A stretch of DNA of 64,000 nucleotides from Clostridium massiliamazoniense (GTDB lineage: Bacteria; Bacillota; Clostridia; Clostridiales; Clostridiaceae). The position numbers and the translations under genes were made by a program. The notes beneath the pieces are model-generated. The model made no database searches. It was given only the letters and a program-made list of their open reading frames with translations, and was not told the origin of the DNA. Shown piece by piece: positions 37,047 to 45,629 of this stretch; position 1 is the first letter of the stretch, and each line of letters starts with the position of its first letter. Where the stretch lies: the NCBI RefSeq assembly GCF_001403635.1, contig NZ_LN879468.1, positions 1,519,501 through 1,583,500 on the forward strand. The letters are read 5' to 3'.

Positions 37047-37176
37047 GGTGCTGTCTCATAATAGAACTATTTTCTATATCCAAACAAGAGATAGAGAATT
37101 TTAAATGATATCATACTGTTTAAAGAAAAAGGGATTGTCTCTAAGTAGGAATTTTATTCCACCTTGAGACAGTCCC
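37047..37176. repeat. Short non-coding element with GCTGTCTCA-type terminal inverted repeats (MITE or IS remnant)
   Basis: Left end GGTGCTGTCTCA (37047-37058) and right end TGAGACAGTCCC (37165-37176) are inverted repeats matching at 10 of 12 positions. A third related word, GGGATTGTCTC, starts at 37131 and pairs with the right end as a hairpin. There is no transposase. It resembles ends of IS elements and non-autonomous derivatives. It is the left part of a 645-base gene-free stretch. Confidence 0.55.
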
Positions 37177-37198
37177 TTAATTTATATTATTTTTATAA

Positions 37199-37440
37199 AT
37201 ATATTTTTTCATCTGCCGAGATAGCTATATAGGTACAAAATGCTGTGACCATTGAACTAGTACTAGAAGCTCTTTATTTTTTAACAATAGTTTCGTGAAG
37301 AAATTTCCATTATTTGAACAAAGTGAGTTTGGAAATTTTAGAAACTGTTGTAGAAAAAAATATTAGAGCTTCTTTACGTAGGTGAGTGGTCACAAATGAT
37401 GAACCTATATAGCTAGATAAAAGGCAGAGAGAATATATCT
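37199..37440. repeat. Long inverted repeat element (two ~110-base arms)
   Basis: The left arm (37199-37308) is an imperfect reverse complement of the right arm (37331-37440). Shared words include AGCTATATAGGT, TGTGACCA, AGAAGCTCT, AGTTTC and AAATTTCC in mirrored order around a loop of about 22 bases. A single RNA of it would fold into one large hairpin. It lies 3' of the GntR gene. One-arm relatives occur at 49681-49790, 62181-62262 and, more decayed, 15910-15980. Confidence 0.75.
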
Positions 37441-37473
37441 ATGATTTAATACAGCCCCTAAATTATACATTTA

Positions 37474-38181
37474 TTAATGTCTATTTCTTATTACTAGAAA
37501 TCTCTCTTTTTTTCCTATATGAAAATCTATGGAATATTCAAAAGCTTGTCCATTATCTAAATAAACAGTAGATTCATTAACAAGAAGTGCTTCTCCTTCT
37601 TTTATCCCCAAAATCCGTGCAACCTTTTCTTTTGCTAATTCTGCTCTAAATTCATTAGTTGATTGTTGAATTTTATGATTTAACTCCTCTTCTATATATT
37701 TATATATAGAAGCTTTTATTATTTTTTCACTTAAACCTTTAACATATTTCTCTAAAAAATAACTATATTCTAAAACATATGCCTCATCATCTACTATTCT
37801 TAATCTTTCTACATAATAAACTATATCATATTCTTTACAATATAATTTTTTAGCTAACTCTTTGTCAGCTGCAATTATTTTAAAATCAATCATTTCACTT
37901 TTAATCTTTGCACCTTTAAGATATTTTGTTAATCCAAAACTCTTACAATCTCCTGAATAAGCTCTTCTTCTTACATCCTTTTTCACATAATTTCCACTAC
38001 CTTGAATTCTATATAACCACCCATTATCTATCAGCTTTTCCAATGCTTTTCTTATAGTCATTCTGCTAACTTCATACATTTCACAAAGTTGCATTTCCGT
38101 TGGTAACTTATCACCTTCTTTATAAGTGCCCTTATGTATTTTTCTTTCTATATCAGATGCAATTTTTAATGCTTTTGACAT
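37474..38181 (-). CDS. GntR-family regulator with UTRA domain
   Basis: A 235-residue HutC-type regulator: winged helix (about 1-70, with LPTEMQLCEMYEVSRMTIRK) and a UTRA ligand domain (about 90-230). UTRA domains bind small molecules such as sugar phosphates. No sugar operon is adjacent; the upstream neighbour is an aldehyde dehydrogenase gene on the same strand, 210 bases away. The ligand cannot be deduced. Confidence 0.9.
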   Translation of the reverse strand: MSKALKIASDIERKIHKGTYKEGDKLPTEMQLCEMYEVSRMTIRKALEKLIDNGWLYRIQGSGNYVKKDVRRRAYSGDCKSFGLTKYLKGAKIKSEMIDFKIIAADKELAKKLYCKEYDIVYYVERLRIVDDEAYVLEYSYFLEKYVKGLSEKIIKASIYKYIEEELNHKIQQSTNEFRAELAKEKVARILGIKEGEALLVNESTVYLDNGQAFEYSIDFHIGKKERFLVIRNRH

Positions 38182-38391
38182 TTTTCTATCCCCTCTTTAC
38201 CCTTTTATTCCTTAAGTTATCAAAATCATAAAACTTTAAATTACACATAATTTAAGTAAGTATTTATACATAATCATACCTTTATTATCATTATTTTACA
38301 ATTCATTGCAATTATATTTTATAATTTATTTAATTATTTGTCTATTATTTTTTAATTTATCTGAATGTAATTTTATTTTATCTATATGAAT

Positions 38392-39768
38392 TTACTTCAT
38401 TATTTTTTTTGCTAATCCTAATTTCCCTTTAAATGGGGCATATCTCAATGGAACGTCATACCAAGTTCCCCTATCAACAACTGCCTTTGCATTTGAAAAA
38501 GTATAAAAACTATTTTTTCCATGATATTTTCCTATCCCACTATTTCCTACTCCACCAAAAGGAAGATATGTTGTTGATACATGCATTAGAGTATCATTTA
38601 TAACCATACCACCTGAGGTTGTGCACTTTAAAACCTTCTCTATTTTCTTTTTATCATTACTAAAGTAATATAAAGCTAAAGGTTTTTCTCTATCATTTAC
38701 TTCTTTTATTACATCATCTAAATTTTCAAATTCTAATACTGGAAAAATAGGTCCAAATATTTCTGATTTCATTACTTTATTTTCCCAAGTTATATTATTT
38801 AATATAGTTGGTTCTATATATAATTTCTCTAAATCACAATTCCCACCAAATTCTAAATTATCTTTTTCTATATAAGACATAAGTCTATTAAATTCTCTTT
38901 CACTTACAATTTTCCCATAGTCCTCTGAATTTTTAGGATTTTCTCCATATTGTTTGTTAATTTCTTTCTTTAGCTCCTCTAAAAATTTTGATTTTACAGC
39001 TTTATGAACATATATATAATCTGGTGCTACACAGGTTTGTCCACAATTAATAAGTTTTCCCCATACAATTCTTTTTGCTGCTAATTCAATTTTTGCATCA
39101 CTATCTACTATACAAGGACTTTTCCCTCCTAATTCTAAAGTGACAGGAGTTAAAAATTCTGAGGCAGCTTTCATTATTATTTTTCCTACAGTTATACTTC
39201 CAGTAAAGAAAATATAATCAAATCTCATTTTCAGTAATTCTTCTACAACTTCTTTTCCTCTTGTAGGATCAATATATGCAACATATTCCTCATCAAAAGT
39301 TTCTTCTAATACTTTTTTTATTATATTTGATGTTGCCATTACATATTCTGACGGTTTTATCATAGCAGTATTTCCAGCAGCTATAGCACCAACTAAAGGT
39401 GCTAAATTAAGTTGAAATGGATAATTAAATGGTCCTATTATAAGAACAGTTCCATAAGGCTCATATTTTACATAACTTTTTGCTGGAAATAATGCTAAAG
39501 GACTTTTTGCCCTTTTATTTTTAGACCAACTTCTTAATTTTTTTAATGCTATATTTATTTCTTCGTAAATTAATGAAACTTCTGTAATATATCCTTCAAA
39601 ATCTGACTTTCCTAAATCCTCTTTTAGAGCTTTAAGTATTTCTTCTTCATTATTCTTAATAACACTTTTTAATTTTTTTAAAGCATTTAAGCGATATTCT
39701 ATATCTAGAGTTTTCCCCTCTTTAAAAAATTCCTTTTGCTTATTATAAACTTCTAAAATCTTACTCAT
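38392..39768 (-). CDS. Class 3-type aldehyde dehydrogenase
   Basis: A 458-residue NAD(P)-dependent aldehyde dehydrogenase. The ATG at 39766-39768 is chosen because GAGGAG precedes it by four bases. Motifs: PFNYPFQLNLAPL, the catalytic-glutamate segment VTLELGGKSP and the catalytic cysteine in NCGQTCVAPDY. The C-terminus has a hydrophobic/basic tail (LRYAPFKGKLGLAKKIMK), as in membrane-associated long-chain members. It probably oxidises medium- or long-chain aldehydes; the substrate is uncertain. Confidence 0.9.
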   Translation of the reverse strand: MSKILEVYNKQKEFFKEGKTLDIEYRLNALKKLKSVIKNNEEEILKALKEDLGKSDFEGYITEVSLIYEEINIALKKLRSWSKNKRAKSPLALFPAKSYVKYEPYGTVLIIGPFNYPFQLNLAPLVGAIAAGNTAMIKPSEYVMATSNIIKKVLEETFDEEYVAYIDPTRGKEVVEELLKMRFDYIFFTGSITVGKIIMKAASEFLTPVTLELGGKSPCIVDSDAKIELAAKRIVWGKLINCGQTCVAPDYIYVHKAVKSKFLEELKKEINKQYGENPKNSEDYGKIVSEREFNRLMSYIEKDNLEFGGNCDLEKLYIEPTILNNITWENKVMKSEIFGPIFPVLEFENLDDVIKEVNDREKPLALYYFSNDKKKIEKVLKCTTSGGMVINDTLMHVSTTYLPFGGVGNSGIGKYHGKNSFYTFSNAKAVVDRGTWYDVPLRYAPFKGKLGLAKKIMK

Positions 39769-39822
39769 AACTCTCCTCGCTATCAATTAATAATATTATT
39801 AATATTCCATTTTATTTATTTA

Positions 39823-39856
39823 ATGACTAGTATCTGTAATACTCCAATCTTCTATA
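39823..39856 (+). repeat. Half copy of palindromic repeat family 2
   Basis: TGACTAGTATCTGTAATACT followed by CCAATCTTCTATAA, nearly identical to the minus-strand first half of the copy at 31267-31337. It lies upstream of the aldehyde dehydrogenase gene. Confidence 0.55.
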
Positions 39857-39927
39857 ATCCTAATTATCTTTTTAAAATCCTCTCTTTATTATATCATTAA
39901 AAAATAGTATCCTTAACTAGGCCTTTT

Positions 39928-40635
39928 CTACCATATCTTAATTGCCATATTATTTTGTATACTTTCTTTTGGAATTAATATTTCTTGAATACCAGAAGCA
40001 TATGGTGCTATTTCATAAAGTTCAAATACTATAACTATACCTTTATCATTTATATAAAACTCTTGGTTATCAGAAATTCCTTTAAATTTATTTTCTTCAT
40101 CTTGGAAATAAAAACTTGGATTTGATGCTATTTTTTTGTTAACACTATCATTTATAAGTTTTTTGTAATCAAATCCTGGTTTAAATATATTAGCTAAAGT
40201 TAGCTTCTCTCCTGTTTTAGAATTTATATTATAAGCATCTAAAGTACTTAATCCGTGAGCACCACCTGTTGATTGATAAGTTATTATAAAAAAACTCAAT
40301 ATATCATTTTTATTAAAGGTAACTTCATAAGTAGAATTTACCTCATAAGGTTTAAAACTAGTACTTTCATTATCGTTTTTATCCATTTGAGCAAGTTGTG
40401 TAACATCAGCAACTGTATTTTCAAACTTATTTAATATACTATTACTTAATTCATTTCCAATCTTCTTATCAGGTGTACTTATTATTGGTAGTTGTGATGA
40501 TACCTTTATAAGTTTTGTTTCCCTATTTATATTCCTATCATATACAGTAACTCCAGTTTGTGCCTTGGCAAAGGAAAAAGTTAATGTTATGATAGAAAAT
40601 GCTATTGTAAAAATCATAGCTAATTTTTTTTTCAC
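39928..40635 (-). CDS. Secreted DUF4163/DUF3298 (RsiV/PdaC-like) protein
   Basis: A 235-residue exported protein. A signal peptide ends near AKA (about residue 25). The mature part has a DUF4163-like half (about 35-130) and a DUF3298-like half (about 140-230), as in the external domain of the anti-sigma factor RsiV, which senses lysozyme, and of PdaC. It lacks a transmembrane anchor and a sigma-binding domain. It starts at GTG with GGAGTG upstream. A cluster of DnaA boxes sits 100-190 bases ahead of the start. Confidence 0.75.
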   Translation of the reverse strand: MKKKLAMIFTIAFSIITLTFSFAKAQTGVTVYDRNINRETKLIKVSSQLPIISTPDKKIGNELSNSILNKFENTVADVTQLAQMDKNDNESTSFKPYEVNSTYEVTFNKNDILSFFIITYQSTGGAHGLSTLDAYNINSKTGEKLTLANIFKPGFDYKKLINDSVNKKIASNPSFYFQDEENKFKGISDNQEFYINDKGIVIVFELYEIAPYASGIQEILIPKESIQNNMAIKIW

Positions 40636-40735
40636 AGTTTATCACTCCATTCTATATACTACGTTGTTATTGTTTCCACAGAATATAGAATTATGTATAA
40701 ATAAAAACCTAGTTAAAATCAATGATTGTAAAAAA

Positions 40736-40827
40736 TTATCCACAAAATAAAAATAAAAAAATTATCCACAATTTATATATGTAATTCTGTGGATAAATTC
40801 ACAAAATTACATATAAGCTGTGGATAA
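40736..40827. promoter_or_regulatory. Cluster of four perfect DnaA boxes
   Basis: TTATCCACA occurs at 40736-40744 and 40762-40770 on the plus strand, and at 40788-40796 and 40819-40827 on the minus strand. The steps are 26, 26 and 31 bases. An inverted repeat TATATGTAATT / AATTACATATA (40776-40786, 40805-40815) encloses box 3. No origin genes (dnaA, dnaN, rpmH) are nearby, so this looks like an oriC-distant DnaA cluster or a DnaA-controlled promoter. Confidence 0.85.
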
Positions 40828-40839
40828 ATTATCATTAAA

Positions 40840-41865
40840 TCACTTTGCCCTTAAAGTAAATTCTTCTCCTGAATTATTAAATACTAATATGTACTTTCCA
40901 TTCTTATTTTCTTGATTAGCTACTATTTCCTTTAATCCCTTTAATTTTTCAAAATCTAAAGGTTCACCAGTTACAGCTACTCTAATAGTTCCATTTTGGG
41001 GAATCATATTATTCTTTTCTGCATAAATGAGTATTTCTGAAACAACTTTATCTACATTCTTATTATTTAATTCAAGATTATTAACAAGTTCCTTACCTTT
41101 TTCAGTAGGCGAATATACAGAAACTACTTTATCTAATTTATTAACTTCAATTTTTATGTCTGAAGTTGTTTTTAATAATATAGTAGAAGAAACCGAGTTA
41201 TAAAATATATTGCAAGCTTTTAAAACTATTATCCCTATTACTACTGCAATGACTATTTTATTAAAATATTTTTTTATACCTTGGTGTTTCTTCCCAACAA
41301 CTTCATCCCCTACTTCCCATTTATTATTATCTATAATCCTAAAAAACTCCCCTTGATTAGTTAATATTATTACCTTGCCATAGCGTTTTTTATATCTTAA
41401 AGCTATTCCCTTCTTTAAATCTCCATCACTATTATCAACAACAGGAACTAAAGATAGTTCATCTAATTCTCTAATTTCTATTCTTAAGTATTTATTTATT
41501 TCACTAAGCCTCTTATCTAAAAATAAAATAATATAAGCTAATATATATTTTTCATATTGCTTTATAAACTCCTCTTTTAACCTTGTTTCAAATGCAATAT
41601 CTCTAATGGGAATTTTCTTTTTCTTTTTAATTTTTTCTATTAATTTTTTTCTTTCACAAACGTACTTAGCTATATTTAAAATTACATTTTTTTTATCTAT
41701 TCTTGGCGTCTCATTACATAAAGAATTAAAACTAAGCTTAAACTCCTCAAGTTGTTCTTCATAAATTACTATTTCTTTAACCAACTTTTTTTTATCTAAA
41801 ATTTCTTTTTTTCTTACTCTCGTTGAAAAAATATACCTATCTTTTTGAAATACTTCTGTAGCCAC
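40840..41865 (-). CDS. Fusion of SigI C-terminal domain with RsgI-type transmembrane anti-sigma factor
   Basis: A 341-residue protein starting at GTG, eight bases after AGGGGGG. Residues about 20-130 resemble the C-terminal domain of sigma factor SigI (KEIVIYEEQLEEFKLSF, NIAKYVCERKKLIEKI, KKKIPIRDI, YEKYILAYIILF). Residues about 155-200 match the RsgI N-terminal anti-sigma domain (KKRYGKVIILTNQGEFFRI, WEVGDEVV). A membrane helix lies at about 208-225, then an RsgI-type external domain (IKIEVNKLDKVVSVYSPTEK). Sigma region 2 is absent. Domain matches are from memory. It is divergent from ispF. Confidence 0.78.
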   Translation of the reverse strand: MATEVFQKDRYIFSTRVRKKEILDKKKLVKEIVIYEEQLEEFKLSFNSLCNETPRIDKKNVILNIAKYVCERKKLIEKIKKKKKIPIRDIAFETRLKEEFIKQYEKYILAYIILFLDKRLSEINKYLRIEIRELDELSLVPVVDNSDGDLKKGIALRYKKRYGKVIILTNQGEFFRIIDNNKWEVGDEVVGKKHQGIKKYFNKIVIAVVIGIIVLKACNIFYNSVSSTILLKTTSDIKIEVNKLDKVVSVYSPTEKGKELVNNLELNNKNVDKVVSEILIYAEKNNMIPQNGTIRVAVTGEPLDFEKLKGLKEIVANQENKNGKYILVFNNSGEEFTLRAK

Positions 41866-42167
41866 AGTAAATGCCCCCCTAAAACTAATTTACTATATAT
41901 TTCACTTTAATAACTAATATGTATAATTATAACATAGTCTTTTCTTATATCTAACACAAACCAACACTTAATTTAGATAAAGTTTTAATTCTATCTCAAT
42001 TTTAAAAATTACTATCTATAAAAGTTTAAAATACTTCGACATTAGTTAACAGATATAAATCATAGTTATAATTAATTATCTAAACTATGATAAAATATAA
42101 TATATAATTTTATAGTGTAAATTTAAATCTAAATTATATTGTCTCACTTATGAAAGGAGGACTTTCC

Positions 42168-42635
42168 ATGAGAATTGGAATGGGCTATGATGTACACAAA
42201 CTAGTTGAAGGTAGAGATTTAATTATTGGTGGAGTTAACATAGAATTTGAAAAAGGACTTTTAGGACATTCAGATGCTGATGTTTTACTCCATGCTATAA
42301 GTGATTCACTTTTAGGAGCTGCTGCACTAGGAGATATTGGAAAACATTTTCCTGATACTGATGAAAGATATAAAGGAGCTGATAGCATAAAACTTTTAGC
42401 TCATGTAGGAAATTTATTAAAGGAAAACAATTATTCTATTGGTAACATTGATGCAACAATTATTGCTCAAAAACCTAAAATGTCTCCTCACATAGAAAAA
42501 ATGAGAGTTAATATTGCCAAGGCACTAAACATTTCTATTAATCAAGTTAACGTAAAAGCAACTACAGAAGAAGGACTTGGTTTCACAGGTGAAATGAAAG
42601 GTATCGCTGCACAAAGTATAGCTCTACTAAATTAA
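42168..42635 (+). CDS. ispF: 2-C-methyl-D-erythritol 2,4-cyclodiphosphate synthase
   Basis: A 155-residue IspF. The ATG at 42168 follows AAAGGAGG; an upstream in-frame ATG lacks a site. Zinc-ligand residues are in GYDVHKL and [18 protein letters not shown], with [18 protein letters not shown] near the C-terminus. It makes the cyclic diphosphate of the MEP isoprenoid pathway. It stands alone and is one of the few plus-strand genes here. Confidence 0.96.
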   Translation: MRIGMGYDVHKLVEGRDLIIGGVNIEFEKGLLGHSDADVLLHAISDSLLGAAALGDIGKHFPDTDERYKGADSIKLLAHVGNLLKENNYSIGNIDATIIAQKPKMSPHIEKMRVNIAKALNISINQVNVKATTEEGLGFTGEMKGIAAQSIALLN

Positions 42636-42664
42636 TATACTATCAAAAACTTTATACCAAAAAT

Positions 42665-42719
42665 AAAATGACCGCTATAAAGGTAGGATTTATTCCTCTT
42701 TATAACAGTCATTTTTTTA
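42665..42719 (+). terminator. ispF terminator (possibly bidirectional)
   Basis: AAAATGAC ... TATAAA / TTTATA ... GTCATTTT hairpin followed by seven T on the plus strand, between convergent ispF and the transporter gene. Confidence 0.85.
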
Positions 42720-42723
42720 TTTA

Positions 42724-44070
42724 TTAATTTATTAAAACCTTATCTTTCTCATCCTCTTTTTCTATCTTATCCATTTTCTCTATAGTTTTCTTTCCTCTTT
42801 CTTTATTAAAAAATACTATAAATATTACTGCACTTATGCCCATTAAATATGGATAAAATAAATTTTTCATTATGGCAAAAGGAGTAATACCTGCTAAAGA
42901 TGCTGCAGTTAATAATTGTGCTCCATAGGGTATTAATCCTTGGAATACACAAGAAAACATATCTAATATTCCTGCAACTCTACTTGAATCTAACTTATAC
43001 TTATCTGAAATTTTTTTTGCTATTGGTCCTACTGTTAATATTGCTATAGTATTATTAGCAGTAGCTATATCTGCTATACTTACTAAGGCTCCTATTCCTA
43101 ATTCTGCCCCTCTTTTTGTTTTTATTCTTTTAGTTATATTATATAGTAAGAAGTCTATTCCCCCATTTACTCGTACTAATTCAACTATTCCACCTATTAT
43201 AATTGATATTATCAATGTTTCGCTCATTCCTGATATTCCAGTAGAAATTGATGAAAACAATGTTCCTAAAGTCAAAGATTTTGTTATAAATCCGACTAAT
43301 GTTCCTAACACTATTCCCCCAGTTAACACTAAAATTACATTTACACCCATTAAAGCTGCTATTAATATGGCTACATAAGGAATTATTTTTATTATATTGT
43401 AGCTATAAGTAGCAGATGTTACAGAAACACCTCGCCCTAATATTACATAAAGTACTATGGCTATAATTGCAGCTGGCATAACAACCTTAAAATTTGTCTT
43501 AAACTTAGCATTCATTTCACAATCTTGTGTTTTTGTTGCTGCTATAGTTGTATCTGAAATCATTGATAAATTATCACCAAACATTGCTCCACCAACAACA
43601 GCTCCTACTATTAAAGCCAATTCTATAGATGTTTTTTCTGCAATTCCAAGTGCTATTGGAATTAAGGCTGCTATAGTTCCCATAGATGTTCCAAGTGATA
43701 TTGCTATAAATGATGAAATCACAAATATCCCAGCTATTAATATATTATTTGGCAGGATAGTCAGACCTAGATTAACTGTTGATTCTACTGCTCCCATTTC
43801 TTTTGCTATACCAGCAAAAGCACCTGCTAATAAGAATATAATACACATTAGCATTATATTACTATTTCCCGCTCCCTCACAAAAACTTTTTACGCTTTTA
43901 TCAAAATTCTTTCTTCCTCCCATACCTATCGCTACAAGTGTAGCTATTATTCCAGGTACTAAAACCGATACTGCATAAAAGTCTTTTAGTGCCATTGATG
44001 CTCCCAAGTAAATTACAACGAATAATACTAAAGGTAATAATCCTATTGCTTTTCCCTTATTTCTTTCCAT
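42724..44070 (-). CDS. metT: NhaC-family transporter under SAM riboswitch control (MetT-like, candidate methionine transporter)
   Basis: A 448-residue, 11-12-helix carrier of the Na+/H+ antiporter NhaC family (VGGAMFGDNLSMISDTTIAA and GTSMGTIAALIPIALG visible). The ATG at 44068-44070 follows AAAGGGGGAAG. The leader carries a complete SAM-I riboswitch with terminator, so expression follows methionine need. S-box controlled NhaC proteins have been called MetT and are thought to import methionine; this is genomic-context inference, so the substrate remains unproven. Confidence 0.82.
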   Translation of the reverse strand: MERNKGKAIGLLPLVLFVVIYLGASMALKDFYAVSVLVPGIIATLVAIGMGGRKNFDKSVKSFCEGAGNSNIMLMCIIFLLAGAFAGIAKEMGAVESTVNLGLTILPNNILIAGIFVISSFIAISLGTSMGTIAALIPIALGIAEKTSIELALIVGAVVGGAMFGDNLSMISDTTIAATKTQDCEMNAKFKTNFKVVMPAAIIAIVLYVILGRGVSVTSATYSYNIIKIIPYVAILIAALMGVNVILVLTGGIVLGTLVGFITKSLTLGTLFSSISTGISGMSETLIISIIIGGIVELVRVNGGIDFLLYNITKRIKTKRGAELGIGALVSIADIATANNTIAILTVGPIAKKISDKYKLDSSRVAGILDMFSCVFQGLIPYGAQLLTAASLAGITPFAIMKNLFYPYLMGISAVIFIVFFNKERGKKTIEKMDKIEKEDEKDKVLIN

Positions 44071-44140
44071 TGTGCTTCCCCCTTTTTGTATTTTCCTATA
44101 TTTAAACAAAGTTTTTTTCATTATCTTCTTTTTAAATATA

Positions 44141-44316
44141 AAAAAGCTCCTGTCTATAGACAGAAGCTTATTAATTACAAATACATTATTAACCCTTCTT
44201 ATCTATCAGTTATTTATAACTGCTGGAATTAGCACCTTCTTATATTTAAAAACCACTTTAAATATATTGGTTGCCGGGCTTCATAGGGCCAGTCCCTCCG
44301 CCTCTCTTGATAAGAT
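44141..44316 (-). ncRNA. SAM-I (S-box) riboswitch with terminator
   Basis: On the minus strand the conserved S-box core reads CTTATCAAGAGAGG, then GGAGGGACTGGCCC, TATGAAGCCCGGCAACC, and the P1 partner GATAAGA (44196-44316). It is followed by the hairpin AAGCTTCTGTC / GACAGGAGCTT with six T (44141-44169). High SAM would favour termination before the transporter gene. It ends about 70 bases ahead of the start codon. Confidence 0.96.
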
Positions 44317-44414
44317 AATTGAAAATCCTTATTTAAATTTAATGTTATTTTATCATCAAAATTTCTATATTTCAATATATATTTTTATAATATACTAATT
44401 ATTCTTTATAATTT

Positions 44415-45254
44415 TTATTTTATTAATAATTTTAAAGTTTTTTCTAGAAGTATCCCTTCTTTTGCTTCATAATCATAGTTACTACTAAGTTCCACTGACT
44501 TTCCTATATATTCGCTTGCAAACTTAGCTGATTCTCCTAAAGAAACTCCATTTATAAATTTACCTATTAAAACAGAAGCAAAAGCATCACCCGTTCCAGG
44601 ATAAGATTTATTTATTTTTTTTATTGAAATTCTAGCAAATTCATTTTTACCACTATCATAGCTTATGGTATCTAAGTAATCCTTTCCTTTTAAACTAGGA
44701 GCACTTGTTATTACAACCATCTTAGCTCCTAATTTCACTAAGTCATATAAACATTCCTCTATTTTTATGGGGTCATTAATTTCTTCAAAACTTTTTCCTA
44801 ACAATAGGGCTACTTCAGTTAAATTTGGTGTTATTAAATCTGCTATTTTAACCAACTCCCTCATAGCCTTTACCATGTCATTATCTAAAGAACTGTATAA
44901 TACTCCATCATCACCTAAAACAGGATCTACAATAAAAAGTGTTTCTTTCTTTTTAAAGTCCTTTGCTATATGCTTAATTATTTCACTTTGTTCTGAATTC
45001 CCTAAATATCCTGTATATATACATTGAACATCCAAATCAATTTCCTTCCAATGTTCCCTACACTTATCTAAAAAGTTGCTCAAATCTATCATTGCTGGTT
45101 TTCCAAAACCACCTGTATGTGTTGATAATATTGCTGTTGGCATAGGACAAACCTGTACTTCCATAACTGACATTATTGGAATTATTGTTGTCAATGAAGC
45201 TCTTCCATAGCAAGACAAATCATGTATTGCCATTACTTTTTTCATTGGATACAT
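44415..45254 (-). CDS. pdxY: Pyridoxal/pyridoxamine kinase (PdxY/PdxK-like)
   Basis: A 279-residue ribokinase-fold kinase starting MYPMKKVMAIHDLSCYGRAS, with STHTGGFGKP, the GDDGVLYSS segment and the C-terminal anion-hole motif YPGTGDAFASVLIGK containing the catalytic Asp. It phosphorylates vitamin B6 vitamers to give PLP. The ATG follows GGAAGTGAAGAT. PLP is the cofactor of MetY encoded elsewhere in the window. Confidence 0.88.
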   Translation of the reverse strand: MYPMKKVMAIHDLSCYGRASLTTIIPIMSVMEVQVCPMPTAILSTHTGGFGKPAMIDLSNFLDKCREHWKEIDLDVQCIYTGYLGNSEQSEIIKHIAKDFKKKETLFIVDPVLGDDGVLYSSLDNDMVKAMRELVKIADLITPNLTEVALLLGKSFEEINDPIKIEECLYDLVKLGAKMVVITSAPSLKGKDYLDTISYDSGKNEFARISIKKINKSYPGTGDAFASVLIGKFINGVSLGESAKFASEYIGKSVELSSNYDYEAKEGILLEKTLKLLIK

Positions 45255-45302
45255 ATCTTCACTTCCTTTTCATTAGAGTTCTCAACTTTTAACTAAAATA
45301 AA

Positions 45303-45328
45303 AAAAGCAGTATTAAAATACTGCTTTT
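45303..45328 (-). terminator. tRNA operon terminator
   Basis: Perfect 11-bp stem AAAAGCAGTAT / ATACTGCTTTT with a four-base loop and seven T on the minus strand, starting two bases after the tRNA-Lys CCA end. Confidence 0.93.
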
Positions 45329-45329
45329 G

Positions 45330-45406
45330 TGGTACGCCATCAGGGATTCGAACCCTGGACACCCTGATTAAGAGTCAGGTGCTCTAACCAACTGAGCTAA
45401 TGGTGC
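45330..45406 (-). tRNA. tRNA-Lys (anticodon CTT)
   Basis: Cloverleaf on the minus strand with anticodon loop CTCTTAA, D arm GCTC/GAGC, T arm CAGGG-TTCGAAT-CCCTG and encoded CCA. The acceptor stem has a G1-U72 wobble and an A3/C70 mismatch. It is the last gene of the tRNA operon. Confidence 0.92.
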
Positions 45407-45429
45407 TCAATAAGATTCATTTCTTTAAT

Positions 45430-45503
45430 TGGAGCGGGTACCGGGAATCGAACCCGGGTATCCAGCTTGGAAGGCTGGTGTTCTACCATTGAACTACACC
45501 CGC
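45430..45503 (-). tRNA. tRNA-Gly (anticodon TCC), copy 3 in transcription order
   Basis: Anticodon loop CTTCCAA in stem CCAGC/GCTGG, acceptor GCGGGTG, discriminator T and encoded CCA. Identical to the two other glycine genes. Confidence 0.97.
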
Positions 45504-45528
45504 ATGGATTTATATTTTATTTAATTTA

Positions 45529-45602
45529 TGGAGCGGGTACCGGGAATCGAACCCGGGTATCCAGCTTGGAAGGCTGGTGTTCTACCATTGAACTACACCC
45601 GC
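45529..45602 (-). tRNA. tRNA-Gly (anticodon TCC), copy 2
   Basis: Identical 74-base gene with anticodon loop CTTCCAA and encoded CCA; spacers between the copies are short, AT-rich and alike. Confidence 0.97.
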
Positions 45603-45629
45603 ATGGTGTTTATATTTTTATTTAATTTA

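Noticed and set aside
43457-43978. 173-codon open frame antisense to the NhaC-type gene
   Set aside because: Shadow of a hydrophobic carrier gene; no ribosome site and no independent support.
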